From: Ditylenchus dipsaci
Lineage: Eukaryota > Nematoda > Chromadorea > Rhabditida > Anguinidae
Length of the DNA: 64,000 bases
Direction: 5' to 3'
Assembly: GCA_004194705.1 (NCBI GenBank)
Contig: SADC01000318.1
Location: 124,001-188,000, forward strand
The position numbers were made by a program, and so were the translations under genes. This document shows positions 38,710 to 49,277 of the stretch, one piece after another (positions within the stretch are counted from its first letter, which is position 1; every line of letters starts with the position of its first letter). Under the pieces are notes generated by a model. The model was not told the origin of the DNA. It made no database searches and worked only from the letters and a program-made list of their open reading frames with translations.

Positions 38710-39513
38710 CCGTATTTCCTCTAATTAACGCGCCGGCACGTTTATTTTTTGGATCCCCGAAAAAATGAAAATTTTGAGATCGATCTCGATATATGTTTAG
38801 GATAAAATTCATTATCCAAAAAACACAAGCACTTATGCTGTTTGTAATCCCCCCTTCTTCGATTTTTTTGAAGGTTGACGATTTTTATTTCACTGTTTCA
38901 AACAGACTCACACTTATACAGCTCAAAAACATGTGTCCACAAATAATACATAACATGTGGGCCAGCAAATTTCTTTCTCCAAGAACAATTCTCTCGATGT
39001 CCCATATTCTGCCATTCGGACTCGATATTTTGGGTATGCGCCCCAGTTCCAGGATCCACAAAGTTTTCCGAATGATTGACGGTATAATGACGATATCCTT
39101 CTGGCAAATTTTCGATGCCACCATAAGCGGCCCAGCAGTCTGAAGTGGATTTTAGTTCCAGGATATTCAAATCTTTGCAATAGAGCAAGAAGAGTTTCAG
39201 CGTTTCGCTGTACCACGGACACTCCACCCCCCCCCCCCCCTTTCCCATCTGATATAAACAAATTTATAATTTCCATAAAATGTAAAATCATAAATATTCA
39301 AAAAGTACGGAGAGGTACAAATACCAAAATATCGCCAACCTTTAAAAAATCGAAGAAGGGAGGGGGGAGGTACAAACAGCATAAGTGCCAAAACAGTATC
39401 GGTAGAGCTCGCGGGAGTTAAGAAAATGCGAAAAAGAACAGATATAAAAAAAATTGTTGCTCCGAGATACAAACCCTTAAAGTCAGGGGGCACGTTAATT
39501 AGAGGAAATACGG
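38710..39513. mobile_element. CCGTATT-type element, 804 bp, TA TSD, carrying a transposase remnant
   Basis: TIR CCGTATTTCCTCTAATTAAC at 38710 and inverted at 39494-39513, flanked by TA. The left third has the GATCCCCGAAAAAATG and GAGATCGATCTCG blocks also seen in 9444-9675. The middle holds an ISXO2-type transposase piece on the minus strand. Confidence 0.85.
38905..39240 (-). pseudogene. ISXO2/IS1595-like (Merlin-type) transposase fragment
   Basis: After one frame slip the minus strand reads NAETLLALLQRFEYPGTKIH, then DCWAAYGGIENLPEG, then HYTVNHSENFVDPGTGAHTQ and NIESEWQ. These are the hallmark second-D (DcWraY), NHs..FvdP.tgaHTq and terminal E (ieS.W) motifs of ISXO2-like transposases. 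The first catalytic D and the N-terminus are absent, and a second slip follows NIESEWQ. Related to Merlin elements, which normally make 8-9 bp TSDs, unlike the TA of the enclosing element. Confidence 0.8.
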
Positions 39514-39571
39514 TATTTTTGGGGGCAAGTTAACCAAGCTCATTTAACTGTGCACAGTCTACTGCGCACGC

Positions 39572-39802
39572 TTGAAAGCGCAATTGGAGGACGGGCTACC
39601 TCAATTGTTTACTTATTATAAAGGAAGTTTATGTGCCCTACATACCGCAAATAATAAGCGACTCTCCAATTATACGCCACCTCCGAAGAAGGGCAGCGGA
39701 TTGTACAATTCGACGAACTTTTTACAAGCTAAAGTAAATTATTTGGAACCTATTCTTGACCCATCGGTACCCATACCTATGAAATTTTCCGAATTAAAAT
39801 AG
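39572..39802 (+). other. Unrecognised ORF, 76 residues
   Basis: Opens KAQLEDGLPQLFTYYKGSLC and ends SVPIPMKFSELK. Non-repetitive composition, but no splice sites or homologue recognised. Confidence 0.15.
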
Positions 39803-39869
39803 GAATTATAAAATACTGAAGAAAAACAACAGGTGAATCAAAACAAGAAATCGGCACCCCTTCTTAATC

Positions 39870-40252
39870 AAAGCCAAAACGGCTAGTCACATGGCGTCAA
39901 ATCAGGCGAATACGGTGGCCACGCAAAAGGAGCAGGAGAAGTCGGATTCCCTCGGCCCATCCATCGAAGCTTGAAATTCTCATTTAGCCAATTACGAACT
40001 GCCAATTCCCAGTGTGGAGGAGCCCTGTCTTGCATGAACACCAAATTTTGAACACCTCAATGCAGAAGTCAAAACAACAAATCAGAACACCAAAAATCAC
40101 TTTGTGTACCAATCCAGAATTGTGTCTCGCTTTGGCACCTTTGCATGAATTCCTAGCTCCCTTCGGTATCGAACGCTGAACGCTGCGACGCTTTTCCCTT
40201 CTTCTATGAACCACTCGACGCACTTGGCTTTCTCTTGAGCTGTGTAAACCAT
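39870..40252 (-). pseudogene. Internally deleted mariner-like transposase
   Basis: ATG 40250-40252 starts MVYTAQEKAKCVEWFIEEGK, then RRELGIHAKVPKRDTILDWY, the DUF4817-type N-terminal helix-turn-helix of mariner-like transposases. The frame then jumps to QDRAPPHWELAVRNWLNE, WMGRGNPTS and WPPYSPDLTPCD, the second-D (qDgAPpHw) and third-D (WPPrSPDLtPcD) motifs. The stretch between, including the first catalytic D, is missing, so the copy cannot be active. Confidence 0.8.
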
Positions 40253-40544
40253 GGCCTAATAGAAGGAAAAATTAACATTTTAATAAAACACATTTTTAAA
40301 AACGACCATAGCAACAAAAATAAGCATGTTTGGCATCATACGCTTTCTCATCTATTCAGCTTTCTTTAAAAAAAAAGATCTCGTCAAAATCTTTGAAAAT
40401 GAAAAAGTTATGGCAAAAATTCATTCACCAGTTTACGTTGCGCCACCCTGTACTTCTAGTTTTGCCTCTCCGTCAAAGGTCTGCCACCAAAAGGGCTTTC
40501 AAATATTTAATCAAATATCAAAATATTTCTAGGAAATCAAATTA

Positions 40545-40605
40545 TAACTGGTGCAACGAGACCACTTGAAAGCGTTACCCACTCAGCCATGCCAAATACT
40601 ATATA
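40545..40605 (-). repeat. tRNA-derived SINE head
   Basis: The minus strand reads GGCATGGCTGAGTGGGTAAC, a strong A-box (40572-40593), followed by GTGGTCTCGTTGCACC. Only the 5' part is present. Confidence 0.55.
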
Positions 40606-41041
40606 AGATATGTGAACCTACACTTGGAGCATAGTAAAGTTGGCAGTCGGCTAGTACTAGAAAACATGCTAGTAACAGCAAACAGTTACACCTGTAAAGA
40701 AAATATTACTGCAAAAGGATTTATTTAATGTACAGCTTTAAATTAACGTGGATCTATGATTGGCCCTCAACTGCCGACCACCCCAACTGTCGACCATGTC
40801 CGTCCTAACATACACTGGCCTACCCTGTACCTTAACTCAATCTAAAAAAACAGGCGAGTTTGGGGTCGGCAATAAGATTCTAGTTAGAATCTCTAAAAAC
40901 GCGTTTTCTCTAATTAACACCCACCTTACATTTTACAATTATTCGTTGATAAAATTTTTGATGTTGAAATTCAGGTGAAACTGTTTAATTTAGTTTGATG
41001 TTTCTGTAAAATTACTTTTTCTTCGAATAATACACCTAAAA

Positions 41042-41221
41042 ATGAGTTGTTCAGCAACAACAATTGTATCGAATAGCTGGCCAGCATACATCAATAATCG
41101 AAATAAAAAGAGTCTGATCGAGCAGTTGCTAAAAGAATTTTGTCACTTGTCAGTCCATCTTTTGCCCAATTTCGTCGATCCAGAAATAAGGGGTGTACAA
41201 GTAAATGATCAAATTAGCTAG
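41042..41221 (+). other. Small unrecognised ORF (59 residues)
   Basis: ATG at 41042 gives MSCSATTIVSNSWPAY, then NKKSLIEQLLKEFCHL and VDPEIRGVQ before TAG. It could be an exon ending at CAAG|TAAATG-like sequence. No homologue recognised. Confidence 0.2.
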
Positions 41222-41347
41222 GTTAAAGTTAGAAAGCAAAAACAGGCACAGATGTGGTCTCCAATCGGGAACTTATTCGGGTTTTTTATATGCTAAATTT
41301 TCATCTAAAACTTTTATATGCTAAAAACGATAAGTTGGTTTGTAATA

Positions 41348-41525
41348 CAGTCAAACCTAGATATAGTGATCACTCTCACTATAATGATCACCTGATTCTG
41401 ACTTGATTGGTTTCTTAGAAAATAAGGCAGAGATGAACCTCTATATAGTGATCACCTCTCTGTAGTGATCACTTCCGATTGTCCAAGCAGTCAAAACAAT
41501 ACTCTATATAGTGATCATTGCTAAT
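41348..41525. mobile_element. CAGTCAAACCTAGATATAGTG MITE, right end lost
   Basis: Preceded by TA; begins CAGTCAAACCTAGATATAGT and repeats CTATATAGTGATCAC four times. The expected GACTGTA end is not found, so it is truncated. Tigger-like family. Confidence 0.55.
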
Positions 41526-41754
41526 TTTAAGGCTAAAACGGCTAAAGTAGACTATTTCCTCAGACCAAAGTTGCGTTTTTCAAGTTTTCAGCATTTTTAG
41601 GCCTGAAAACGATAGACAACTAGGACATTTTTCGAAAATAACCTTTTCGTTTGCCTTAGTCACCCTGTGGTTTTTGTTCATTTTTGCTTTGGTCGCCTCT
41701 ATAGTTTCAGTCATTTTCGACTTGGTTATCTCTGTTGAACCATTCAGTGGCGCA

Positions 41755-41905
41755 TTGGGCTTGAAGTTGAGATACACACACACACACATATTTTAAAAAC
41801 AAATCACTCGAAAGTGACTCTGGATGAATGAAAAAGCATGCTTCCTAAAATTTATTTTTGCGGTAGGCAAAATTATGTTCAAATTCAATATTTTCAGGTT
41901 CAACA
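41755..41905. repeat. Family A fragment
   Basis: Contains GCGCATTGGGCTTGAAGTTG, an ACACACACACA run and the CACTCGAAAGTGACTCTGGA tail of family A. Confidence 0.6.
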
Positions 41906-43091
41906 GATATGAACAAGTCGAAAAATGACCAAAAACCATGAAGAGGACCAAGGCGAAAATGACAAAAATCACAGAGGGACCAACACAATCGTTATTGTTT
42001 TGAATCAAAAATCAGTAAAAAAATCCGACACATGCAAAAAAGACTGGAAAAAATGCTTGTGAAATTAGTAAAACATAATTTGAGGTAAGATGTAAACTAG
42101 TGTACTTTGCGAAGGAAAATAATTTGAGCGAATTTTTAAATACAAAAAATAAACTTACATATTGAGGGCCAAAAGTTTAGTAATTTTTCTATAATCGCTA
42201 GCCAAAAAAAGACTATTGTGATGATGAATCTTGTCTTTTGTAATCCTTTGACCCAAATTGTAAATAAAACCAACTTGACACTCTTGTATTTGTGTGCAAA
42301 CATAAATAAACCGGCTGTAGTAGGTGTGTGTTGTATTTGTACAAATATGCGAAAAAACAGGAATTTGGCATGCGACACAATAAATGGTCCGTAAAAATAG
42401 TTTATTTTAAGGCAAAAAAGACTGGAAAAAATACTTGTCAATATATTTGAATATATACTCTTTGCAAAATGGTCATCACAGTTGTGGGAAAAAATATGAT
42501 TTCGAGAAAAGAAAGTAATTAGAAGAGTAAAGCTTTTTTAAAATTGCGAACAAGACTAGCTTCAATTTCATCTGGCTCCATCAAATATTTTTATAAAAAT
42601 TTTTAAGTATTTTGCTGAGAAGTGCTGATTAGATTGAATTCGGCAAATCAGAATTCCCAAGCCTTATGTATTCTATTACAAAAACACAAAGAACAAGCTC
42701 AAATATTCCTACCAGTCTCAGCTACGGCTCGAACCGAAAAAAACTTGTTTGATGGAAAAAATGTTCTACACTATTATACAAGTTTTTTTAGAATTCGCGC
42801 ACTTCCCTATTTTAGTGTTTACTTGTGTTTTTACACTTTTATAGTGTTAGGCAAACTCTCAGGCGCATAGGGCGACAGCGAAATGAGGATGGGATCAGCG
42901 AAAATCTCACCCATAACTATTTTTTTCATAAATCAAGGCTAAATCAATAGGCCGGACAGCATATTTCACCTGGAACCTAAATTTCAAAATTCGATAAATT
43001 TCAGTTATTCTATAACAATAGCCAAAAATATTTTAAAAAGCTTCACTCCACAAAATCCATGTAAAAGTTCGAATTTTTTCTTCAATTACAC

Positions 43092-46000
43092 TCAGAACAG
43101 TAAAGTGGCGACCACCAGAAGAGCAGTGGCAATGACAGCAGCTTTGAATGGACCCAAGGACATAGCTGAAGCAGGCAATGGAGTGGTGGTGCTATAGATC
43201 TGAGCAGGGGCTAGAGTGTTAGGTGCTGTGCCATCGTTCCAGTTCCAGGCAGTGGATGGGACGCCTGTGGTGGTGGAGGGCACTTCACCCACAAGGGCTT
43301 GTGGGACTGGCAACTGAGGCACCGACGCCATCTCAGGCGCAGCTGCTTGGGTGGCCACTGAGACAGGGGGTGGAGGAGCAAGGGTGATGGTAGAAGAGGT
43401 TGGTGGCACAATTGCAGTTGCTGAAGGTGGTGCTTGAGTGGCTGAGGATGGTGAGAGAGGACGCACGATGGTTGCGATGATTCTGAAATTTTTGAACTTA
43501 TACCGTATTTACTCTATTGATCTCCCAGGGGGATTATTATTCAACCTCTGAAAAATCTTGAAAGTGTAAATCAAAAATGACCTTTATTCTGAAATCCTAG
43601 TCAAAAAAACAGGGGGGGGTTTTAGAGTAAATACGATAGTTGATTTTCGCAGCACCCCGAAACTTCTGACCCCCAAAACTCTAAATTTTTAATTTCATTT
43701 TTTTTTAATTTCTTAAGCTCCATTCATACTCCCGCGGACGCGGGACACGGGACAATTTTTCAAACACATTTTTGTCTCTATCTCGGCTCCCAGCCATCAT
43801 TTTTCACTACTTTTAATAGATCTACAAGGCAACAGACCATGCTCTACAACATAGGGATAACAGATTTGCCATGATCAGTATCGAAAACGGTTTTTAGGCT
43901 GTCCCGCAGGTCAATGTCCCGTGGCACAAATTCCTATATTTGTACCGCGGGACATTGACCTGCGGGACAGCCTAAAAACCATTTTCGATACTGATCATGG
44001 CAAATCTGTTATCCCTATGTTGTAGAGCATGGTCTGTTGCCTTGTAGATCTATTAAAGTAGTGAAAAATGATGGCTGGGAGCCGAGATAGAGACAAAATT
44101 GTGTTTGAAAAATTGTCCCGTGTCCCAATGGAGCTTTAATTGAATGGAGCTTTAATAAATTTTTAAATTTCTAATTGAAGGCCTTTGCTAATATTTTCGA
44201 GATTCGGGTCAATTTAACATTCATACAACTTAAGGGGAGCGGGCAACTTGTGTGGCTAGAAATTCCTATAATGCAGATCTCGCAGATGAAAATTTTGAAA
44301 AAATAAGACAAATTTTTAGAAAAATAAGATTTTGACCTCGAAAATAAGATATGTGCCCTAAAAATGTAGCTAACAAGCTAATCAAGCTCATTATCGTATA
44401 TACAAGGTGTATCAAGGAGTTATGGCTTTTAGAATTGTCATAACTTTTTTTGTGGAGCGATTTGCAAAATTCTGTCCAAATTTCGATTTTTCAAATTTCT
44501 TTGCCAATAAATTTTCTCGCCGACAATACCTTTTTGGTATACATTGTCGAAAACACGATTTTTGCTTGGTAATCCTTGAAGTTATGGTCCTGGTCTTTGA
44601 ATGGCTTCTAGATAACCAGGACTCATACCATAGGAAGAACCAAGCAAAAATAGTGTTTTTGACATTATACACCAAAAAATATCGTTAGCAAAAATCGGTT
44701 GGCGAGAACAAAATTTCGAAAATCACACTACAAAAAAATAAAAAGCTGAATTTTTTTAATACACCATTTATGTTGTTTACACTTTACTTTTCAAATCATT
44801 AACCCAAGTAGCGAATACACCCCACCCCCTCGTAAAATTTTCTTTGTAAAACTTAAGTAAAGAGTACCCAAATGTACTGTATTTTCTCTATCAATTACCC
44901 CCTCTCTATTAATTACCCCCATAGGCACCCTGTATCTCAGCTCAAAAATCTGTTTTTTGCGTTTTCTTAATCACAACGAACTTAGTTGATTCCACTTCTC
45001 AGATTTTGGTTGAGCACCCAAAATCTCAAAATCAAAATAATTTTTTTCGACTTTTCAGGGGTTGAAAAATAATTACCCCGGTGTAATTAATAGAGAAAAT
45101 ACGGTATGTCCCAGACCCCGGAACAAGTGTGTGAGGAATTCATTAGTCACATACGCTGGCCTACCCTGAGCCTAAGGACTAAGCCAGAGCTTGTTGTTCC
45201 AAAGGCTAGTTACAGCGATTTTGGAGGGTCAGATTCATGGGTCAGAGTCTTTTTTTGCCACGGCCCAGTTGAAAAACATGGTAGGACATCCGAAATAGTC
45301 CAGAATTCACTCTTTTAATAATTTTGCCATGAAAGTGGCCATGTTTATTCCCCCCTCCCAATACAGCCCTAAATCCTTAAAAAATGTTTTGGCGGGAATT
45401 CAAAAAAATATTTTTTTTGAATTTTCTTAAATTTTTACCTTGGGGGACCAAGGCAAATCGAAATTTTTTTTTCGATTTTTCGGAAAACAAAGTGTTTCCG
45501 TGCCTATTCAGAGCACGAGAATCAAAATGAGACGGGTCCTTTCCCCTTCAGGAAAAGTAAATTTTTCGCTAGCTGGGGGGGGGGGCGGGTTGGGATTCTA
45601 TAGTGTTACCAAAAATTCATTCGATGGAGCAAGAAAAACTGTACTCAAAAGTGTTTTAAAGTGAATTTTTTTTAGTTTTTTTCCTGTGTAGGCGTCTAAG
45701 CAACCTGAAAAACGTTTAGGATTGTCGGTTCGCTTAACCGAAAACCTCGGTTTTCGGTTTCTGCTCATTTCTAGGCGCATTTCTTTGGAATAAGCACATA
45801 CCAAATTAATTAGATTTCGGTTCCCGAAAAAGGCACATTTCTTAGAAATGAGCACATCTGCGAGGCTTGCTTCATTGCAATTTCTTTAAGCGTTAGTATT
45901 CGCTGGTCAAAATAGTTCGCAGGTTCGATCCCGCTTGGGGGCGCTCGAGTTTTTTTGGCATGTTTGATCGATTTCTAGGGGTAATTTTAAATCTGTCGTC

Positions 46001-46564
46001 AAAAAATCAAATTTTGACCAATTTTGTAGATTGGCCAAACGAGAAAAATAATAACTCTAGCGCTCCCCAGCGGGAACTTTTTTAAGCTAGCAACTAATAA
46101 CGCTTTATCCACTGCGCCATTCATTGAAGGAAATTCTAGTCACACAAGTTGCCCGTTCCCTTCAATTAGCCGCCATTCCCTGAGTTTTTATTTAAAAAAA
46201 TCGGACCCACCTCAATACTGATCCAAATGGTCCAGCGTACTCTTCCGTAGTATTAGTTGCAGGCACAGCTACACCCTCTTTCTTGGGCTGTCATAAACTG
46301 GCAGAGAGGATGGGACAGACATTGGTGGGTGCCACCATATGCTCGTCTCATTGCCAGCCAGTGGAGATGGTGGAATTTGAGCCGTAAATGGCTGGTTCAC
46401 TGATACTACAGCTGAATAAAAATAAAGTTTTTTGAGTAAAATTTTGTTGAAGTTAGCTTACTGTATTTGCTGTCCTCCTTGCTAGTGTTATGATGACTCC
46501 AGGGCCAGGCAGACACACTTGCTAAGGTACAGCTGACGATAAGTAATGCTTCCAAAAAGGTCAT
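43092..46564 (-). CDS. Secreted Pro/Thr-rich protein, probable GPI anchor, three exons
   Basis: Exon 1 46462-46564: MTFLEALLIVSCTLASVSA, a clear signal peptide. A 50-bp intron (46412-46461) leads to exon 2 46211-46411: VNQPFTAQIPPSPLAGNETS (one N-glycosylation site), then after a one-base slip GVAVPATNTTEEYAGPFGSV. Exon 3 43092-43482: IIATIVRP, then a Pro/Thr/Ala-rich stretch (STITLAPPPPVSVATQ), SAWNWNDG-like TAWNWNDGTAPN, and a hydrophobic end AAVIATALLVVATLLF with no cytoplasmic tail; stop TGA 43092-43094. Phases join at both junctions. Architecture is that of a mucin-like GPI-anchored surface protein; the anchor is inference. The 2.7-kb intron holds at least four TIR or foldback elements. 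Not recognised as a known family. Confidence 0.7.
43503..43636. mobile_element. CCGTATT-type MITE, 134 bp, TA TSD
   Basis: TA (43501-43502) CCGTATTTACTCTATTGATC ... AGAGTAAATACGA TA. Lies 20 bp upstream of the acceptor of the GPI-like gene's last exon. Confidence 0.8.
43715..44137. mobile_element. Foldback with 185-bp arms and 27-bp loop
   Basis: Arms start AAGCTCCATT and AATGGAGCTT and contain GGACAATTTTTCAAACACA, AGATCTACAAGGCAACAGAC and GCTGTCCCGCAGGTCAATGT, about 97% identical. Very stable hairpin; no coding sequence. Confidence 0.85.
44404..44765. mobile_element. Imperfect foldback, GGTGTATyAA ends
   Basis: Inverted arms around AGGTGTATCAAGGAG/TTTAATACACC, TTTTCTCGCCGACAATACC/GGTTGGCGAGAACAAAAT and GTGTTTTTGAC segments; centre near 44590. 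Divergent arms. Confidence 0.6.
44877..45104. mobile_element. CCGTATT-type MITE, 228 bp, TA TSD
   Basis: Flanked by TA. Ends CTGTATTTTCTCTATCAATT and, reversed, CCGTATTTTCTCTATTAATT, each followed by ACCCC. Interior collinear with 9444-9675. Confidence 0.8.
45308..45385. repeat. Family A arm fragment
   Basis: AATAATTTTGCCATGAAAGT and CCCCCTCCCAATACAGCCCT are the arm blocks found in 25533-26504 and 47811-49163. Confidence 0.6.
45900..46130. repeat. Two tRNA-like SINE pieces, head to head
   Basis: Plus strand: GTTCGCAGGTTCGATCCCGC at about 45918, a B-box. Minus strand: AATGGCGCAGTGGATAAAGC at 46100-46121, an A-box, followed by CCCGCTGGGGAGCGC. Neither is a complete tRNA. Confidence 0.5.
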
Positions 46565-47399
46565 TGCGAGTTATTGGCAAAACTTTCTCTTACGAATGCA
46601 AAATTTAAAAGTATCAATCTAAAAAAGTAGCAATCTATAAAGTAGCAATCGGGGGGCCTAATTTACAGGATGTCCCGAAAATTCGGATTTTTTTCAATTT
46701 TTGCAAGGGCTCCTGCGTATTAAAAAAATGTCAAACTTTTAAAAAAAAAAGTTCACAGTCCAGTCCGATGAGCCGCCAGCCTCTCATGTTCGTTTCCGCC
46801 TATGATTTAACACTTTTTTGCCATAATTTTCGAAGACTTTTGCTCAATTTTTTTGGACAGTCTGGTCTCAAATTGTGTAAGCATTCAAATTTTACGGGTC
46901 ATTTGTCGGCTTTTCAGGCAATATAATCTGCCCACTAAAAATGATTTTGAAAAACTTTCGCATTGAGCTGGGGACTGAACTTTTAAGAGAGTCACAATAC
47001 CGTATTTACTCTAATAGTAGCCCCCCCCCATTTATAGTGGGTGCAGAAAATTTCAGGTCTAAAACAGTGTATATTCAACTGTGATTTGTCTTAGATACAA
47101 CTACGTATGCGGCGCAGACGAAATTAAGCCCGTGGTGGCACAATAAAGTTGCCTTATTCTCTGTAATCGAAGGTCGTGCCCATCTATTTTTAAGCCTCCT
47201 GGTCCCCTGTCTTTCTAATAGAGAGTGCCCTTCTATTTTTCTGCATATTGGCATATCTTTTAAAATTTCGAGCAACTTTCTAACCAAAGTACCGAAAAGC
47301 CATACTACCTACAAATACACCTGACAAAGAATCTTTTTGACAAAACAGACAGTCAACTTAACACTCCAACGACTCATCGCTCTCATTATTTTTCCGGAT

Positions 47400-47570
47400 C
47401 AATTACTTTTGATAGCTGAGCTATTTTTTTCTCATAGCTCAAAAGCCCTGCACTCGCCCGTCCTCTTAATAGCAATCAATGGCACCATCTTAACTACCTT
47501 CTGTGGCATTAATAATTTAGCACGTCTTGAAAGACTTGTTGATTAGCTCTTTGGCGAAGCGAAAATCCAC
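47400..47570 (-). pseudogene. pogo/Tigger-like transposase C-terminal scrap
   Basis: The minus strand reads FAKELINKSFKTC, a stop, then INATEGS, a stop, DGAIDCY. This matches the ..e.I.nSF..cGI...lDGsEDd.I.cf segment that follows the DDE core in pogo/jerky-type transposases. Multiple stops; dead. Confidence 0.6.
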
Positions 47571-47810
47571 TACAAGGATTGGACATCTGAGCTGCTTTCA
47601 GATTACCACTTTTTGTAATTACTTATTTAGCAAAGAGTTTTCAATACTCGTGTAACTGGGGTATGTTGGCTTCAAAAAAAATCTTCTAGCAAATATCTGG
47701 CGCTTAACTAATCATAGAGGGACCCTTCTGTTTTTCCAACCCCTCGACTCCTGCCTCTTTATTTGAGAGTGCCCTTCGAAAAGAGAGAATACGGTATTCT
47801 GTTTGTTGAT

Positions 47811-49163
47811 TTTTGGGCGCTACTATGATATACCCCCCCCTCCCAATCAAGATTTTTGGGAGTGGTCAAAACTCATTTTTAAGCAATAATTTTGCCATAA
47901 AAGGACCAGAAAAGTGATATTAATAGGGATCAAGGCTGGAGTGGGAGGGGAAGGGACAAAACAGGGCCACTTCTATAGAGCCTATAGGTATTAAAAGAGG
48001 ACAGACAATAGGGGAGGGATTTTGACTAGAAAATGGGATTTTGCTACCTTAAGTTAATTTAATTTTTATTTTTAACCTCAAAATTTTTTTACACTAATCG
48101 TTATTACCATGAATCCACCCGACAAAAAACACATAAGATCGAAGTTTGGAGACAAATTTTTTTTTCGGAAAATTTGCCCTGGTCCAATTCAGGGGGGTAA
48201 CGGTACTTTTCGGAATTGTGTCAAAACTTTCATTTTCATAATTGCTCTAGTGGACATTGTTATAAACAAGTCTATACTCAAAATGACACCAGAAAGCTGG
48301 GCTACACCAGAAAGCTGGGCTACGTTTTGAGTATAGACTTGTTTGTAACAATGTCCACTAGAGCATTTATGAAAATGAAAGTTCTGACACAATTCCGAAA
48401 AGTACCGTTACCGCCCTGAATTGCACCAAGGCAAATTTTCGAAAAAGATTTTTGTTTCCAAACTTCGATCTTATGTGTTTTTTGTCGGGTGGATTCATGG
48501 TAATAACAATAAGTGTAAAAAAATTTTGAGGTTAAAAATAAAAATTAAATAAACTTAAGGTAGCAAAATCCTATTTTCTAGTCAAAATCCCTCCCCTATT
48601 GTCTGTCCTCCTTTATAGAGTATTAATTCTCTAAGCGTTGAAGGCACTCACAAACCCAGGAACTTGTGGTACAGGCAAAAGTATGAGTACTTTCAGTGTA
48701 TCAGGCCGATCAGCCGGGTGGATCCCGAGGGTTGTCGTTTAATTTTTGGATGGCTGAGCCTCTGGCTCGTAGTCACAGGACGGAAAAAGGGGGAGACCCT
48801 TTTCGGCCGAATAATCAAAGATGTTGAACATAGTTTTGTTGACTGGGGCCTACCGCATAAATAAACTCTGGTATGCATGCTTTTCATGCATCCAGAGTCA
48901 CTTTCGAGTGATTTGTGTCTAAGGTATGTGGGTGTGCGCATCTCAACTCCAAGCCACCAAGCCCCTGCGCCCCCGAAGGGGGCGCAGGAGGCTTGAGAGT
49001 TAGAGATGTGCGCACGCACTTACCTTAGACATGATTCCGAGAAGTACACTTGATCATAAAATGCATATAGAGTCTATTTTTGCCACGGCTCAAGTTGAAA
49101 AACATGGTAAAGCAGCTAAAAAAGTGGCCCCTGTATTATTCCCTTCCCCCCAATACAGCCCAA
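47811..49163. mobile_element. Family A element (right end truncated), interrupted by a palindrome
   Basis: Left end GGCGCTACTATGATATACCC. Arms and centre are collinear, in reverse, with 25533-26504 (AGTATTAATTCTCTAAGCG, GGTTCTCC/GGAGACCC blocks, GTGTGCGCATCTCAA palindrome at 48925-49010). It breaks off at CCAATACAGCCCAAAT (49163). The 47997-48611 foldback splits it where the intact relative is continuous. Confidence 0.75.
47997..48611. mobile_element. Near-perfect 615-bp palindrome nested in family A
   Basis: Arms of about 295 bp starting AGGACAGACAATAGGGGAGG, centre at about 48304 with a direct repeat of ACACCAGAAAGCTGGGCT. Arm identity about 95%. The 25533-26504 relative lacks it, so it is a later insertion; the TSD is unclear. 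Confidence 0.85.
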
Positions 49164-49277
49164 ATAGTAACCGCCCCCTTCTAATTCTAGCCCTCCACTC
49201 TCTAATAGTAGCCCTCCCGGAGAGGAGGGTTGAAAATTAGTAGCCCGGAGCTACTATCAGAGTAAATACGATATCAG

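Larger units (their letters stand above)
47000..49271. mobile_element. CCGTATT-type element, 2.3 kb, with nested insertions
   Basis: Left end TA CCGTATTTACTCTAATAGTA then GCCCCCCC; right end GGGCTACTA... in inverse, ...CTACTATCAGAGTAAATACGA TA (49272-49273). Inside: a pogo-like transposase scrap (minus, 47400-47570), another CCGTATT right end at 47794, a family A element and a long palindrome. A composite of at least four insertion events. Confidence 0.65.

Noticed and set aside
38793..39143. Plus-strand 116-residue ORF
   Set aside because: Antisense shadow of the ISXO2-type transposase on the minus strand.
44407..44688. Overlapping ORFs of 87-93 residues on both strands
   Set aside because: The region is an imperfect palindrome, so the two strands give similar translations; no domain.
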